A stretch of 64,000 bases of DNA from Kribbibacterium absianum (lineage in GTDB: Bacteria; Actinomycetota; Coriobacteriia; Coriobacteriales; Atopobiaceae), in NCBI RefSeq assembly GCF_030067705.1, contig NZ_JASJEX010000004.1, positions 1-64,000 on the forward strand. The letters are read 5' to 3'. This document shows positions 1-8,810 of this stretch, piece by piece. Below the pieces are notes generated by a model, which saw nothing but the letters and a program-made list of their open reading frames with translations, made no database searches and had not been told where the DNA came from. The translations under genes were made by a program, and so were the position numbers. Within the stretch, counting starts at the first letter, position 1. The number at the start of each line of letters is the position of its first letter.

Positions 1-138
1 CCACGCATCCTACAACAGGGGGGACGCGCCCGCCGCGCCCTCACGGGCGCGGCCGGCGCGTCCATCTGGCTGCGGGAACCCGGCCAGCGCCTCAAATGTT
101 CAGATGGCTCTGCAAATCAACCCCGGGGGGGTCGTCGC

Positions 139-1098
139 TCACTGGGCGTCGGCCGCAGGCGCCTCCAGTTTGAAGTTCGCGTAACCTTCTTTGAAGAGCG
201 AACCGTACGAGGAGCCCTCTCCGCGCACCGGCTGCAGGATCTGCGCCCTGTCGGCCTTCGGGTCGCTCGACGAGGCGGCCTGTGTCCACGCGGAGCTCAC
301 GATGTCCGAGCGGTTGCGCAGGTAGTTGCCGATCTTCAGCAGCTCCTCGCGGGCCTCGGCATAGGTGCCGCTCGTCACGTCGACGGCCTGGATGTCGGCG
401 ATGGCGTTGGAGATCTTGACCGCGAGCTCGGCGGCGTCGCTCCTCCCCGCCTCGCGCTCCGAGGAGTCGCCGGTGATGCCGGTGCCCTCGAGGCGCTCGA
501 CAGAGTCGTCGAGCGCGGCAGCGTACTCCCCGAGGGCCTGGTAGTCGGCTTTCAGCGACTCGTAGGTGGTCTCGTCGCCGGACTTGACGTCGTCCGCGTT
601 CGTCGCAGCGTCCTGGCCGCTCAGCGTGGTCACGGCCGCCACCGATCCAGCCTGCGAGGTGTCCGCGGGCTCGGTGGCCCGGGTGGCGAACGCGTCGGGG
701 TCCCAGGGGTGCGTGATGAGGAGCACGGCGCCCCCCACCACGAGGACGCACGCGATGGCCGCGAGCACCACCGAGCGCATGCGGACCGGCTGCTCGTGAA
801 GGTAGGGGTCCTTGAGGTCCTGCTCGGCCGGAAGGGCCGGCTCGATCCGGGGGAGCCGACCGGTCTCCTGGCTCGGGGACGGGCGTCGCTCCTTGGTCTT
901 CACGCTCTTGGGCGAAGGGCTCACCGGCATGCCGCACTTGGGGCACGACTCCGACCCCTCCGGAACCATGGCGCCGCAGCTAGGACAGTACGACCCTTGA
1001 AGACGTGGAAGAACGGCCGTGGCCTCGAGCGAGGCATGGCAGGCCGGGCACACGGCGGTGCCGTCGGCCACATGGGTCCCACAATGCGGGCATTTCAC
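139..1098 (-). CDS. Double zinc-ribbon single-pass membrane protein
   Basis: A 319-residue protein of unknown function. Two zinc-ribbon motifs are visible at the N-terminus: Cys3/Cys6 with Cys17/Cys20, and Cys38/Cys41 with Cys52/Cys55. A charged linker follows, then one hydrophobic segment at about residues 109-127. The rest, from about 130, is acidic and Ala/Ser/Thr-rich and has the look of an extracytoplasmic helical domain (residues 170-260). The likely topology is zinc ribbons inside and the C-terminal domain outside. Such zinc_ribbon_2 proteins are common in Coriobacteriia and are usually annotated as hypothetical. It lies 51 bp downstream of acnA on the same strand and may share its transcript. 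The membrane and zinc calls are sound; no role can be assigned. Confidence 0.75.
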   Translation of the reverse strand: MKCPHCGTHVADGTAVCPACHASLEATAVLPRLQGSYCPSCGAMVPEGSESCPKCGMPVSPSPKSVKTKERRPSPSQETGRLPRIEPALPAEQDLKDPYLHEQPVRMRSVVLAAIACVLVVGGAVLLITHPWDPDAFATRATEPADTSQAGSVAAVTTLSGQDAATNADDVKSGDETTYESLKADYQALGEYAAALDDSVERLEGTGITGDSSEREAGRSDAAELAVKISNAIADIQAVDVTSGTYAEAREELLKIGNYLRNRSDIVSSAWTQAASSSDPKADRAQILQPVRGEGSSYGSLFKEGYANFKLEAPAADAQ

Positions 1099-1149
1099 CG
1101 GTCGTTCCTCCTCCCCGGACGTCGTCGGAAGCCCTCGTATCCTAGCGGA

Positions 1150-3837
1150 CTAATGGGCGATCTGATCCAGAACGTACGGAAGGATACCGCCCTTCCGCAG
1201 GTAGCCGGCCTCGGTCTCCGTGTCCACACGGACGCGGCACGGGAACTCGACCGCCTCTCCATCAGCCTTGACGGCGCGGACGGTGACAGTGCCACCGACG
1301 GACAGGTCGAACGGCGCCACCGAGAAGGCCTCGGTGCCATCGAGCCCGAGCGCGGCCAGGCTCACGTCCGCGAGCTCGAGCGGCACGATGCCCATGCCGA
1401 CGAGGTTCGAGCGGTGGATGCGCTCGAACGACTCGGCGATCACCGCGCGCACGCCTTGGAGCACCGGGCCCTTGGCCGCCCAGTCCCGGCTCGAGCCGCT
1501 CCCGTACATCTTGCCGGCAACCACCACGAGCGGCGCGTCGCCGTAGTGGTCGGCGGCGTCCCACACCGGGACGACCTCGCCGGTGAGGAGGTCGCGCGTG
1601 TAGCCGCCGCGGCGCCCGTCGGCGAGGCGGTTCTCCAAGCGCACGTTGGCAAAGGTGCCGCGCTCCATGACCTCGTGGTTGCCGCGGCGCGAGCCGTACG
1701 TGTTGAAGTCCTCCGGCGCCACGCCGCGCTCCTCGAGGTAGCGCGCGGCCGGCGAGTCCGGCGCGATGGCACCGGCGGGAGAGATGTGGTCGGTGGTCAC
1801 GAAGTCCGGGAGCAGCGCGAGGCACCGCGCCCCATCGAGCGACCACGAGTCGCAGGGGCGCGCGATCTCGAAGTAGGGCGGCCGACGGATGTACGTGGAC
1901 GTCGGGTCCCAAGGGAACGTGTCGCTCTGCGCGTCCGGAAGCAGGCGCCAGGCCGCGTCGCCGTCGAAGAGCCCCGCCGTGCCCTCCTCGTAGAGGGACG
2001 GGGACAGCACCGCGTCGAGCACCTCCTGCACCTCGGCGGCACTCGGGAGCAGGTCGGAGAGCATCACCGGCTCGCCGTCAGCGCCGATCCCGACCGGCTC
2101 TGTGGAGAGGTCGACGTCGACGGTGCCAGCCAGCGAGTACGCCACGACGAGCGCCGGCGACGCGAGGTAGTTCTGTGCCACGTCCGGCGAGATGCGGCCG
2201 TCGAAGTTGCGGTTGCCCGAGAGCACGCTCGCGAGCTCGAGGTCCTCGGCGGCCTCGTGCATGCCCGGGAGCACCGGCCCGGAGTTGCCGATGCAACTCA
2301 TGCAGCCATGGCCGCAGGTCTCGAAGCCGAGCCGCGCCAGCGGGGCGGCGAGGCCGGCCCGCTCCAAGAGCAGCGACGCCGCGTGGCTGCCGGGCGCGAG
2401 GACCTTCTTGACCCATGGCTTGGGCTCGAGGCCCGCGTCTAGCGCCTTCTGGGCCGTGAGGCCGGCGGCGACCATCATCGCCGGATCGGTGGCGGTGGTG
2501 CAGCTCGTGATGGCCGCAATCGCGAGGGCGCCGTGGCCGAGCGCCTCGTCGGACGCCCCCACCGGGACCGTCCGGAGCGTCTGAAAGTCGCCGTGGCCGT
2601 TCTGCTCCGCGACCGCACGGAAGCGCTCGCGGAGACCCTCCGGGAACACCTGGTTGTGAGGACGGCTCGGCCCCGCCAGGCAGGGACGCACGGTGCCGAG
2701 GTCCAGCTCAACGGTCCTGCCGTAGACGCGGGCGCCCTCGAGCCCCCAGCAGCCCTCTGCCCGATAGTAGGCCTCGACGAAGCGCACCTCGTCCTCCGGA
2801 CGCCCCGTGAGGCGCAGGTAGTCGACGCACTGTTCGTCAACCGGGAAGAGCACCGCCGTCGAGCCGTACTCCGGGGACATGTTGGCCACACAGGCGCGCT
2901 GGGGGACCGTGAGGCCGGCGACGCCGTCGCCCGTGACCTCGACGATGGATCCCACGACGCCGGTCTCGCGCAGGAGCTTTGCGACCGTCAGCGCGAGGTC
3001 CATGGCCTGCGCCCCGTCCGGCAGCTGCCCGGTGAGGCGGAGCTCGACCACCTCGGGGACGCGCATCGGGAGCGGCTGACCGAGCGCGGCCGCCTCTGCC
3101 TCGATGCCGCCGACGCCCCAGCCCAGGACGCCGATGCCGTTGGCCGTCGTCGTGTGCGAGTCGCTGCCCACAAGCGTGTCGAAGCAGGCCAGCTCCTCGC
3201 CCTCGTGCAGGGCGTCGACGGCCACCACCGGCGAGAAGACCTCGACGTTCAGCTGATGGCAGATGCCCTGGCCCGGCGGCACAATCTGCACGTTGTCGAA
3301 CGAGGCGCCCGCCCACTTGAGGAACGAGAAGCGCTCGGCGTTGCGGCGCGCCTCGATCCGCTGGTTCTCGAAGGCGGCATCGGCACAGCCGGCGACGTCC
3401 GCGCACACCGAGTGATCGACGACAAGCACGCAGGGGATGCGCGGGTTCACAAGCGTCGGGTCTCCCCCGTCGGCCGCCACGGCGTCCCGCATGGCCGCAA
3501 AGTCCACGAAGATCGGCACACCGGTGAAGTCTTGGAACAGCACGCGCGCGGGCCAGAAGTCCACCTCGCCGCCGGCACGCCCCTCAAGGCCGGCCGACAC
3601 CACCTCCCAGGCCTGGCGCACCGCCTCCTCATCGGTGGCCGCGCGCCGCACGACGTTCTCCAACAGGCGCACCGAGGCGCGGGGCAGACGGAGCGCGCCC
3701 GGTATCCGTGACACGTCGACGATGGAGCGGGCGACGTCACCGGCCGTCAGCGTCTTCGTCCTCCGGGCCTCCAGAACGGAGGTTGCGAACCGCTCGGCCT
3801 GTTCGGCGGAGTGCGCGGCGGCGTTCACGTCGGTCAT
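1150..3837 (-). CDS. acnA: Aconitate hydratase (AcnA type)
   Basis: Interconverts citrate and isocitrate through cis-aconitate with a [4Fe-4S] cluster in the cytoplasm. At 895 residues it has the usual length of the AcnA/IRP family. The three cluster ligands are visible: Cys446 in an SCTTATDP motif, and Cys512 and Cys515 in a CMSCIGNSGP motif. The C-terminal swivel domain contains the expected YGSGSSRDWAAKG segment near residue 780. The start at 3837 is preceded by an AGAGGA ribosome site, and the family N-terminus (RLPRASVRLLENVVRR) begins near residue 50, so a much later start is unlikely. Its first 101 bp overlap the end of the P-type ATPase gene, which is unusual. The gene is probably translated from the same message as the ATPase. 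Confidence 0.96.
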   Translation of the reverse strand: MTDVNAAAHSAEQAERFATSVLEARRTKTLTAGDVARSIVDVSRIPGALRLPRASVRLLENVVRRAATDEEAVRQAWEVVSAGLEGRAGGEVDFWPARVLFQDFTGVPIFVDFAAMRDAVAADGGDPTLVNPRIPCVLVVDHSVCADVAGCADAAFENQRIEARRNAERFSFLKWAGASFDNVQIVPPGQGICHQLNVEVFSPVVAVDALHEGEELACFDTLVGSDSHTTTANGIGVLGWGVGGIEAEAAALGQPLPMRVPEVVELRLTGQLPDGAQAMDLALTVAKLLRETGVVGSIVEVTGDGVAGLTVPQRACVANMSPEYGSTAVLFPVDEQCVDYLRLTGRPEDEVRFVEAYYRAEGCWGLEGARVYGRTVELDLGTVRPCLAGPSRPHNQVFPEGLRERFRAVAEQNGHGDFQTLRTVPVGASDEALGHGALAIAAITSCTTATDPAMMVAAGLTAQKALDAGLEPKPWVKKVLAPGSHAASLLLERAGLAAPLARLGFETCGHGCMSCIGNSGPVLPGMHEAAEDLELASVLSGNRNFDGRISPDVAQNYLASPALVVAYSLAGTVDVDLSTEPVGIGADGEPVMLSDLLPSAAEVQEVLDAVLSPSLYEEGTAGLFDGDAAWRLLPDAQSDTFPWDPTSTYIRRPPYFEIARPCDSWSLDGARCLALLPDFVTTDHISPAGAIAPDSPAARYLEERGVAPEDFNTYGSRRGNHEVMERGTFANVRLENRLADGRRGGYTRDLLTGEVVPVWDAADHYGDAPLVVVAGKMYGSGSSRDWAAKGPVLQGVRAVIAESFERIHRSNLVGMGIVPLELADVSLAALGLDGTEAFSVAPFDLSVGGTVTVRAVKADGEAVEFPCRVRVDTETEAGYLRKGGILPYVLDQIAH

Positions 3838-6265
3838 GGGTCCTCTTTTCCACGCGTCGGGCGAATCTCAGATAGGGGCCGGCCGGGTTGTCGGCATCGG
3901 CCACAGAGCGGCGGAACAAGGCGAAGAACAGGGCCAGCGCGGCCCCGGCCACGAGGGCCAGGAAACCGGCAAGCGGCCAGGTCAGGGTCGCGACCTCGAA
4001 GAAGCTGCCGAAGACCGAGACGCCGAGCACCACCACAGCGAGCATGGCCCAAAAGAGGAGACGGCGCAGCCAGTTGAGCGGTTTGGACACGCACCGGACC
4101 AACGCGAGACCCACGGAGGCCGTCACGCAGGTGGCGATCGTGGACACCTGGGCCGCGCTCATGCCCAACGGGTAACGGGCGAAGACCACGATGGCGAGCC
4201 CGAGCGAGATGGCGAGGGCCGCAGGCACCGCGTGAGCGAGCACGTTGGCGAGGAACGAGCCCCTCACTCGGTCGTGGTTGGGCTCGAGCGCGAGCACGAA
4301 CGACGGGATGCCGATCACCGCCGCCGAGACGAGCGTCAGCTGAATCGGCAGGAGCGGGTACGGCGGGACGATGATGCACAGCGTGGCCACGACGATGGAG
4401 AAGACCGTCTTCTCCAGAAAGAGCGCCGCAGAGCGTTGCAGGTTGTTGATCGAGCGCCTGCCCTCGGCGACCACGGCCGGCATGTGCGAGAAGTCGTCGT
4501 CCACGAGGACGATCTCGGCCACGGAACGGGCGGCGTCCGAGCCCCCGGCCATGGCCACCGAGCAGTCCGCCTCCCGAAGGGCGAGCACGTCGTTCACGCC
4601 GTCGCCCGTCATCGCCACCGTGTGGCCCTCGGCCTGGAGGGCGAGCACGAGGTCTCGCTTCTGCTGCGGCGTGACGCGGCCGAACACCCGGCAGTCACGG
4701 GCCGCGCGCTTGAGCTTCTCGGGGGTGTCGAGGGTCGTGGCGTCGACGTACTCGTCGGCGTCAGGCACCCCCGCCTCCTGCGCGATCGCCGCGACCGTTC
4801 GAGGGTCGTCGCCCGAGATCACCCGCAGGCCGACCCCCTGCTCCTTGAAGTACGCAAGGGTGGCCGGCGCCGAGTCGCGCACCTGGTCCGAGATGGCGAC
4901 GAAGCCGAGCAGGACGGGGACGCCCGTGAAACGGTCGTCCTTGTCGAACCCCTCCACCCGGCACACGGCCAGGAGCCGCGCGCACGCACCGGCCTCGCGC
5001 TCTGCAGCCGCCAACGCGTCCGCACGATCGGGAACCAGGAACTGGGCCGCGCCCACCGCAAGGCCGCCGCCCGTCTCCAACAGGCAGCCCGAATACTTAC
5101 GGTCGCTCGAGAAGGGCACCGCCCGCGTGATGACACGGGGCTGGAGCGCATGCTCCTCCTGGTAGGCGAGCACCGCCCGGGCCGTGTCGTTGGCGTCGTC
5201 GGCATTGGCGGCCATCACGGTGACCAGGTCGCTCACGAGGTCCTCACGCTCGACGCCCGGCTCGGGAATGAGCTTCTCCACCGTCATCGCGCCGCTCGTG
5301 ATGGTCCCGGTCTTGTCGAGGCACAGCACGTCCACGCGGGCGAGGGCCTCGATGCAGTAGAGCTGTTGGACGAGCACCTTCTGCATCGCGAGCCGGACCG
5401 TCGAGATCGCGAGCACCGAGCTCGTCAGCAGCACGAGCCCCTGAGGGATCATCCCCGTGACGGCCGCGACGGTGGTGAGGGCGGCGTCCTGCCAGGACCC
5501 GCCGTCGAAGAAGGAGCGCAGGAAGAGCACCGTTCCCACCGGAAGCAGCACCCACGTGCCGAGCTTCACGATGAAGCGCAGCGTGGAGCGGATCTCGGAC
5601 TCGATGGGCTTGGCGGCGCGGGCCTCGTCGTTGATCTGCGCCGCGAAGGAGGCGGCGCCCACGGCCACGGCCTGTCCCACACAGGACCCGGCCGTCACGA
5701 ACGACCCCGAGAGGAGCCGGTCGTCGGGGCCCTTGCGCACGGGCTCGGACTCACCGGTGAGGAGCGACTCGTTCATGACCACCTTGCCGGAGCGCACCCG
5801 AAGGTCGGCCGGCACCTGGTCGCCCGAGGAGAGCAGCACGAGGTCGCCCTGCACGACCCCCGTCGACGGGACCTCGACCACCTTCCCTCCCCGGCGCACG
5901 CGGACCGGTCGCTCCGCAAGGATGGAGAGCTGGTCCACGGCGCGCTTGGACTGCACCTCCTGGAAGATGCCGATGGCCGCGTTGCAGACGACGATGATCA
6001 TGAACAGCATGTTCCGGTAGCTGCCGGTGAGGAACACCACGACCGCCAGAAGAACGTTCACCGCGTTGAACAGGGTGCAGACGTTGTCCCGCACGATCTG
6101 CCCCACCGTGCGCGTGCGGGGCGAGACGTCCACGTTGGACTTGCCCTCCGCCGTGAGCTGCTCGGCCTCTGCCTCCGTGAGGCCCGAATCGGGCGTGGCG
6201 ACGAAGGGCTGCTCCTCGCACGGCCCCTCAGGGGCTCCTGGAGCCCCGTGGACTGCGTCCGCCAC
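3737..6265 (-). CDS. P-type cation-transporting ATPase (CtpE-like)
   Basis: An 842-residue ATP-driven membrane cation pump. The phosphorylation motif DKTGT is present with Asp317, together with the actuator motif TGESEPV, the hinge motif TGDGVNDVLAL, and clusters of hydrophobic helices at both ends. The membrane motif next to the catalytic domain reads IPQGLVLLTS. That resembles the IPEGL of CtpE/MgtA-type pumps but has Gln in place of the usual Glu. There is no N-terminal heavy-metal domain, which argues against a copper or zinc exporter; calcium or magnesium is a better guess, but substrate is not proven. The start is GTG at 6265 behind GGGGAGGGGACA. The Arg-rich tail runs 101 bp into acnA. 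Confidence 0.88.
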   Translation of the reverse strand: MADAVHGAPGAPEGPCEEQPFVATPDSGLTEAEAEQLTAEGKSNVDVSPRTRTVGQIVRDNVCTLFNAVNVLLAVVVFLTGSYRNMLFMIIVVCNAAIGIFQEVQSKRAVDQLSILAERPVRVRRGGKVVEVPSTGVVQGDLVLLSSGDQVPADLRVRSGKVVMNESLLTGESEPVRKGPDDRLLSGSFVTAGSCVGQAVAVGAASFAAQINDEARAAKPIESEIRSTLRFIVKLGTWVLLPVGTVLFLRSFFDGGSWQDAALTTVAAVTGMIPQGLVLLTSSVLAISTVRLAMQKVLVQQLYCIEALARVDVLCLDKTGTITSGAMTVEKLIPEPGVEREDLVSDLVTVMAANADDANDTARAVLAYQEEHALQPRVITRAVPFSSDRKYSGCLLETGGGLAVGAAQFLVPDRADALAAAEREAGACARLLAVCRVEGFDKDDRFTGVPVLLGFVAISDQVRDSAPATLAYFKEQGVGLRVISGDDPRTVAAIAQEAGVPDADEYVDATTLDTPEKLKRAARDCRVFGRVTPQQKRDLVLALQAEGHTVAMTGDGVNDVLALREADCSVAMAGGSDAARSVAEIVLVDDDFSHMPAVVAEGRRSINNLQRSAALFLEKTVFSIVVATLCIIVPPYPLLPIQLTLVSAAVIGIPSFVLALEPNHDRVRGSFLANVLAHAVPAALAISLGLAIVVFARYPLGMSAAQVSTIATCVTASVGLALVRCVSKPLNWLRRLLFWAMLAVVVLGVSVFGSFFEVATLTWPLAGFLALVAGAALALFFALFRRSVADADNPAGPYLRFARRVEKRTHDRRERRRALRRTGRAVRNLRSGGPEDEDADGR

Positions 6266-6290
6266 TGTCCCCTCCCCGTCCTCGGCTGCG

Positions 6291-6328
6291 AAAAAGGCCG
6301 GGAGCCAGCGAACGTGCTGCTCCCGGCC
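6291..6328 (-). terminator. Rho-independent terminator after tRNA-Arg(CCG)
   Basis: A 10-bp perfect stem (6296-6305 with 6319-6328) is followed on the minus strand by five T residues. It lies 14 bp past the tRNA 3' end, between the tRNA and the P-type ATPase start, so it separates the two transcripts. Confidence 0.85.
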
Positions 6329-6341
6329 TCGACCGTTGCAA

Positions 6342-6418
6342 TGGTGCCGCCTGTGGGGCTCGAACCCACGGCCTTTCGCTCCGGAGGCGAACGCTCTGAT
6401 CCACTGAGCTAAGGCGGC
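6342..6418 (-). tRNA. tRNA-Arg, anticodon CCG
   Basis: A full cloverleaf can be drawn: 7-bp acceptor stem GCCGCCT/AGGCGGC, D arm, anticodon loop CTCCGGA giving anticodon CCG (reads CGG), and TTCGAGC T-loop. The discriminator is A and CCA is encoded at 6342-6344. A strong terminator follows. Confidence 0.97.
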
Positions 6419-6497
6419 TAGCGGATGAAAGTATAAGGGAACCGGGCGCCGTCCGGCGTGACATTTTGGTCACGCGCCACGGTCGCGGGCAGACGGG

Positions 6498-7586
6498 TCA
6501 CTCCTGCGAGCGGGAGAAGGTCTCCGGGCCGAAGCTCTTCAGGTACCCCATCAGGTGCGCCAGCGTCAGGGCGCTGTTGGGCCCGGTGGAGGTCAGCGCC
6601 TTGTGCATCAGGGACCTCAGCAGCCCTGGCGTGGGCTCGGCGTCGAGCACGAGCATCTGGAACAGCGGGTCCTCGTGCAGGAACGCGAGCCACCTCTCCT
6701 GCTCCTCCTTGGAGACGTAGTTCTCCAGGTCCGTCAGCCGCCCCAGCTCGTCCATCACGTACTGGGCGTAGAGCGTGCCGAGCCGGTTGCGCGACTCGTC
6801 CGTGTCGAGCCCGAACCGCTGCTGGTGATCCTGGATCGCGGCCGTGCGGCGGTGCCGCTCGAGGAACGTGCCCGTGGTGAGGGTCTTCTGCCGCTCACCG
6901 CGGATGTGCTTCTCGTAGTGGTAGGGCGTCTCGGGAAGGAGCGCGACGGACCGGGCCCTCTCGATCGCCGCCAACGTGAAGAAGAAGTCGGCCACGTAGG
7001 GCTCTCCGCCGCTCTCGAACCGAAGCCCGTCGAGGAGCTCGCGGCGAAAGAACTTCGTGAAGATCGCGCCCATCAGGTGCTCCTCCTCGAGGTCGAGCAC
7101 CACCGTCTGCACGGCGGGGCCGGTGAGGAAGGCCCGGTGGGGCGTGCGCTCCTCGCTGTAGGCCACGTCGCCGCGCCGGTTGAAGAAGTCCTCGGTGAGA
7201 CCCTCCACCACGATGTCCGGGTCCTCGACGTCAATGGCGCGGGCCGCCACCTCGAGGAACGTGGGCTCGGCGACGTCCTCGCAGTCGAAGAAGCACACGT
7301 AGCGCCCCCGGGCGTGCCGGATGCCCCGGTTGCGGGCCTCGGAGAGCCCCTGGCGCAGGTCGTTGTGGATGAGCCGCACCCGCGGGTCGTCCTGTGCGGC
7401 ACGAAGCACCCGAAGCACCGAGTGGTCCCGGCACGCGTCGTCCACCACGAGCAGCTCCCAGTCGGGGAACGACTGGGCGCGGACGGATCTCACGGCGTCC
7501 GCCGCGTAGTCCTCCGTGGCGTGGACGCACATCACGATGGTGAAGAGCGGCGGCTCCTGCTCGGTCAGAGCGACGGCTGGGTTCAT
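6498..7586 (-). CDS. Glycosyltransferase family 2
   Basis: A 362-residue GT-A-fold glycosyltransferase, presumably adding a sugar to a cell-surface glycan. The N-terminal third has the usual pattern: FTIVMCVHATEDY strand, then LLVVDDACRD, then GLSEARNRGI and ARGRYVCFFDCED. The metal-binding DXD position reads DCED, an odd form. The C-terminal half is helical, with no membrane segment evident. It is clearly paralogous to the gene at 13095-14189: both share DPDIVVEGL, a KFFRR motif and a similar tail. The start at 7586 sits behind CGGAGG. The gene stands alone between tRNA-Arg and the ABC importer. Acceptor and donor are unknown. Confidence 0.85.
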   Translation of the reverse strand: MNPAVALTEQEPPLFTIVMCVHATEDYAADAVRSVRAQSFPDWELLVVDDACRDHSVLRVLRAAQDDPRVRLIHNDLRQGLSEARNRGIRHARGRYVCFFDCEDVAEPTFLEVAARAIDVEDPDIVVEGLTEDFFNRRGDVAYSEERTPHRAFLTGPAVQTVVLDLEEEHLMGAIFTKFFRRELLDGLRFESGGEPYVADFFFTLAAIERARSVALLPETPYHYEKHIRGERQKTLTTGTFLERHRRTAAIQDHQQRFGLDTDESRNRLGTLYAQYVMDELGRLTDLENYVSKEEQERWLAFLHEDPLFQMLVLDAEPTPGLLRSLMHKALTSTGPNSALTLAHLMGYLKSFGPETFSRSQE

Positions 7587-7685
7587 GGCACCTCCGAGAC
7601 GGGCAACGGGACAGGTTCAAAGCTCAGTGAATTGTGCCCCTTGGCGCCTGCGGCGAGAAGCCCCCGCCGGCCAGCGGCCAAACAC

Positions 7686-7720
7686 AAAAAACGGGGCGGC
7701 CGCTCTCCGCGACCGCCCCG
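7686..7720 (-). terminator. Rho-independent terminator of the ABC importer
   Basis: A 12-bp stem (7692-7703 with 7709-7720, one G-U pair) followed on the minus strand by six T residues, 10 bp beyond the stop codon of the ATPase gene. Confidence 0.9.
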
Positions 7721-7730
7721 CCCGAAGGGC

Positions 7731-8807
7731 CTAGAGCACGTGCACGTCCTCGGGGCCAAAGGCCACGAACGCCTCGTCGCCCACGTCGTAGATCTTGTGG
7801 TTCTTGGGATTGAAGTCGGTGATCTTGACGAGGGTGTCCCCCACCTTCACCTGGTAGTTGTGGTAGTTGCCCATGAAGCGGGACAGCGTCACCGTGCAGG
7901 GCAGCACGCCCTCGTCGGCCAGTGCCGCCGCTTCCGGGCGCAGCACCAGCGTGACGTCGTCGCCCACGTTGAGGTGCCCGACGTTGGACACGTCCACCGG
8001 GTTGCCCTCGATGGTGGCCTGGCCGTGGTGCCCGTCCTTCTCCGCCAGCGTGCCGCGCAGGAAGTTGGACTCGCCGATGAAGTCGGCAACGAACTCGTTG
8101 GCGGGCTCGTAGTACACCGTGAGGGGATCGCCCATCTGCTGCACGACGCCCTTCTTCATGATGATGATGTTGTCCGAGAGAGCCATCGCCTCGGACTGGT
8201 CGTGCGTGACATAGACAGCGGTGATGCCGGCCTCCTGCTGGATGCGGCGGATCTCGTTGCGCATGTCCACGCGGAGCTTGGCGTCCAGGTTGGAGAGCGG
8301 CTCGTCAAAGAGCAGCACGCCGGGCTCGAGCACGAGGGCGCGCGCGAGCGCCACGCGCTGCTGCTGGCCGCCGGACAGCTGGTTGGTCATGCGGTCTTCC
8401 ATCCCGTCGAGGCCCACGAGGTGCAGGATGTTCGTCACCTTCTTGGCGATCTCGTCCTTGGGTACCTTGCGGAGCTTCAGGCCGTAGGCCACGTTGTCGA
8501 AGATGTTGTAGTGCGGCAGGAGGGCGTAGCTCTGGAACACCATCGCGGTGTCGCGCTTGTTGGGGGTGAGCTCGTTGATCGGCTCCCCGCCCAGGTAGAT
8601 CTCGCCCTCGTTGGGGCTCTCGAAACCGGCGATCATGCGCAGGATCGTGGTCTTGCCGCAGCCGGAGGGGCCGAGCAGCGTCACGAACTCGCCGGGCGCG
8701 ATGTCCAGCGACACGTCGTGGACGGCGTAGAAGTCCTTCTTGGTCTTGGGGTCCTGGTAGATCTTTGAGATGTGGTCCAGCCGGACGCCTTTCTTTTCCT
8801 TTGCCAT
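7731..8807 (-). CDS. ABC importer ATPase, Fe3+/spermidine-putrescine family
   Basis: The nucleotide-binding subunit of an importer, 358 residues. Walker A GPSGCGKTT is at 46-54, Q-loop FQSYALLPH near 91-99, signature LSGGQ at 144-148, Walker B VLLFDEP at about 164-170, then the D-loop and switch His. The C-terminal third (from about 240) is the TOBE-type beta domain seen in PotA, FbpC and PhnT. The stop of the permease gene is 3 bp upstream, and the message ends at the terminator just downstream. Together with the permease and binding protein it forms a complete importer. The substrate could be Fe3+ or 2-aminoethylphosphonate; sequence alone does not decide. Confidence 0.92.
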   Translation of the reverse strand: MAKEKKGVRLDHISKIYQDPKTKKDFYAVHDVSLDIAPGEFVTLLGPSGCGKTTILRMIAGFESPNEGEIYLGGEPINELTPNKRDTAMVFQSYALLPHYNIFDNVAYGLKLRKVPKDEIAKKVTNILHLVGLDGMEDRMTNQLSGGQQQRVALARALVLEPGVLLFDEPLSNLDAKLRVDMRNEIRRIQQEAGITAVYVTHDQSEAMALSDNIIIMKKGVVQQMGDPLTVYYEPANEFVADFIGESNFLRGTLAEKDGHHGQATIEGNPVDVSNVGHLNVGDDVTLVLRPEAAALADEGVLPCTVTLSRFMGNYHNYQVKVGDTLVKITDFNPKNHKIYDVGDEAFVAFGPEDVHVL

Positions 8808-8810
8808 GGG

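Noticed and set aside
3437-6412. A 991-residue plus-strand open frame opposite the P-type ATPase and aconitase
   Set aside because: Antisense shadow; both genes on the other strand have complete motifs.
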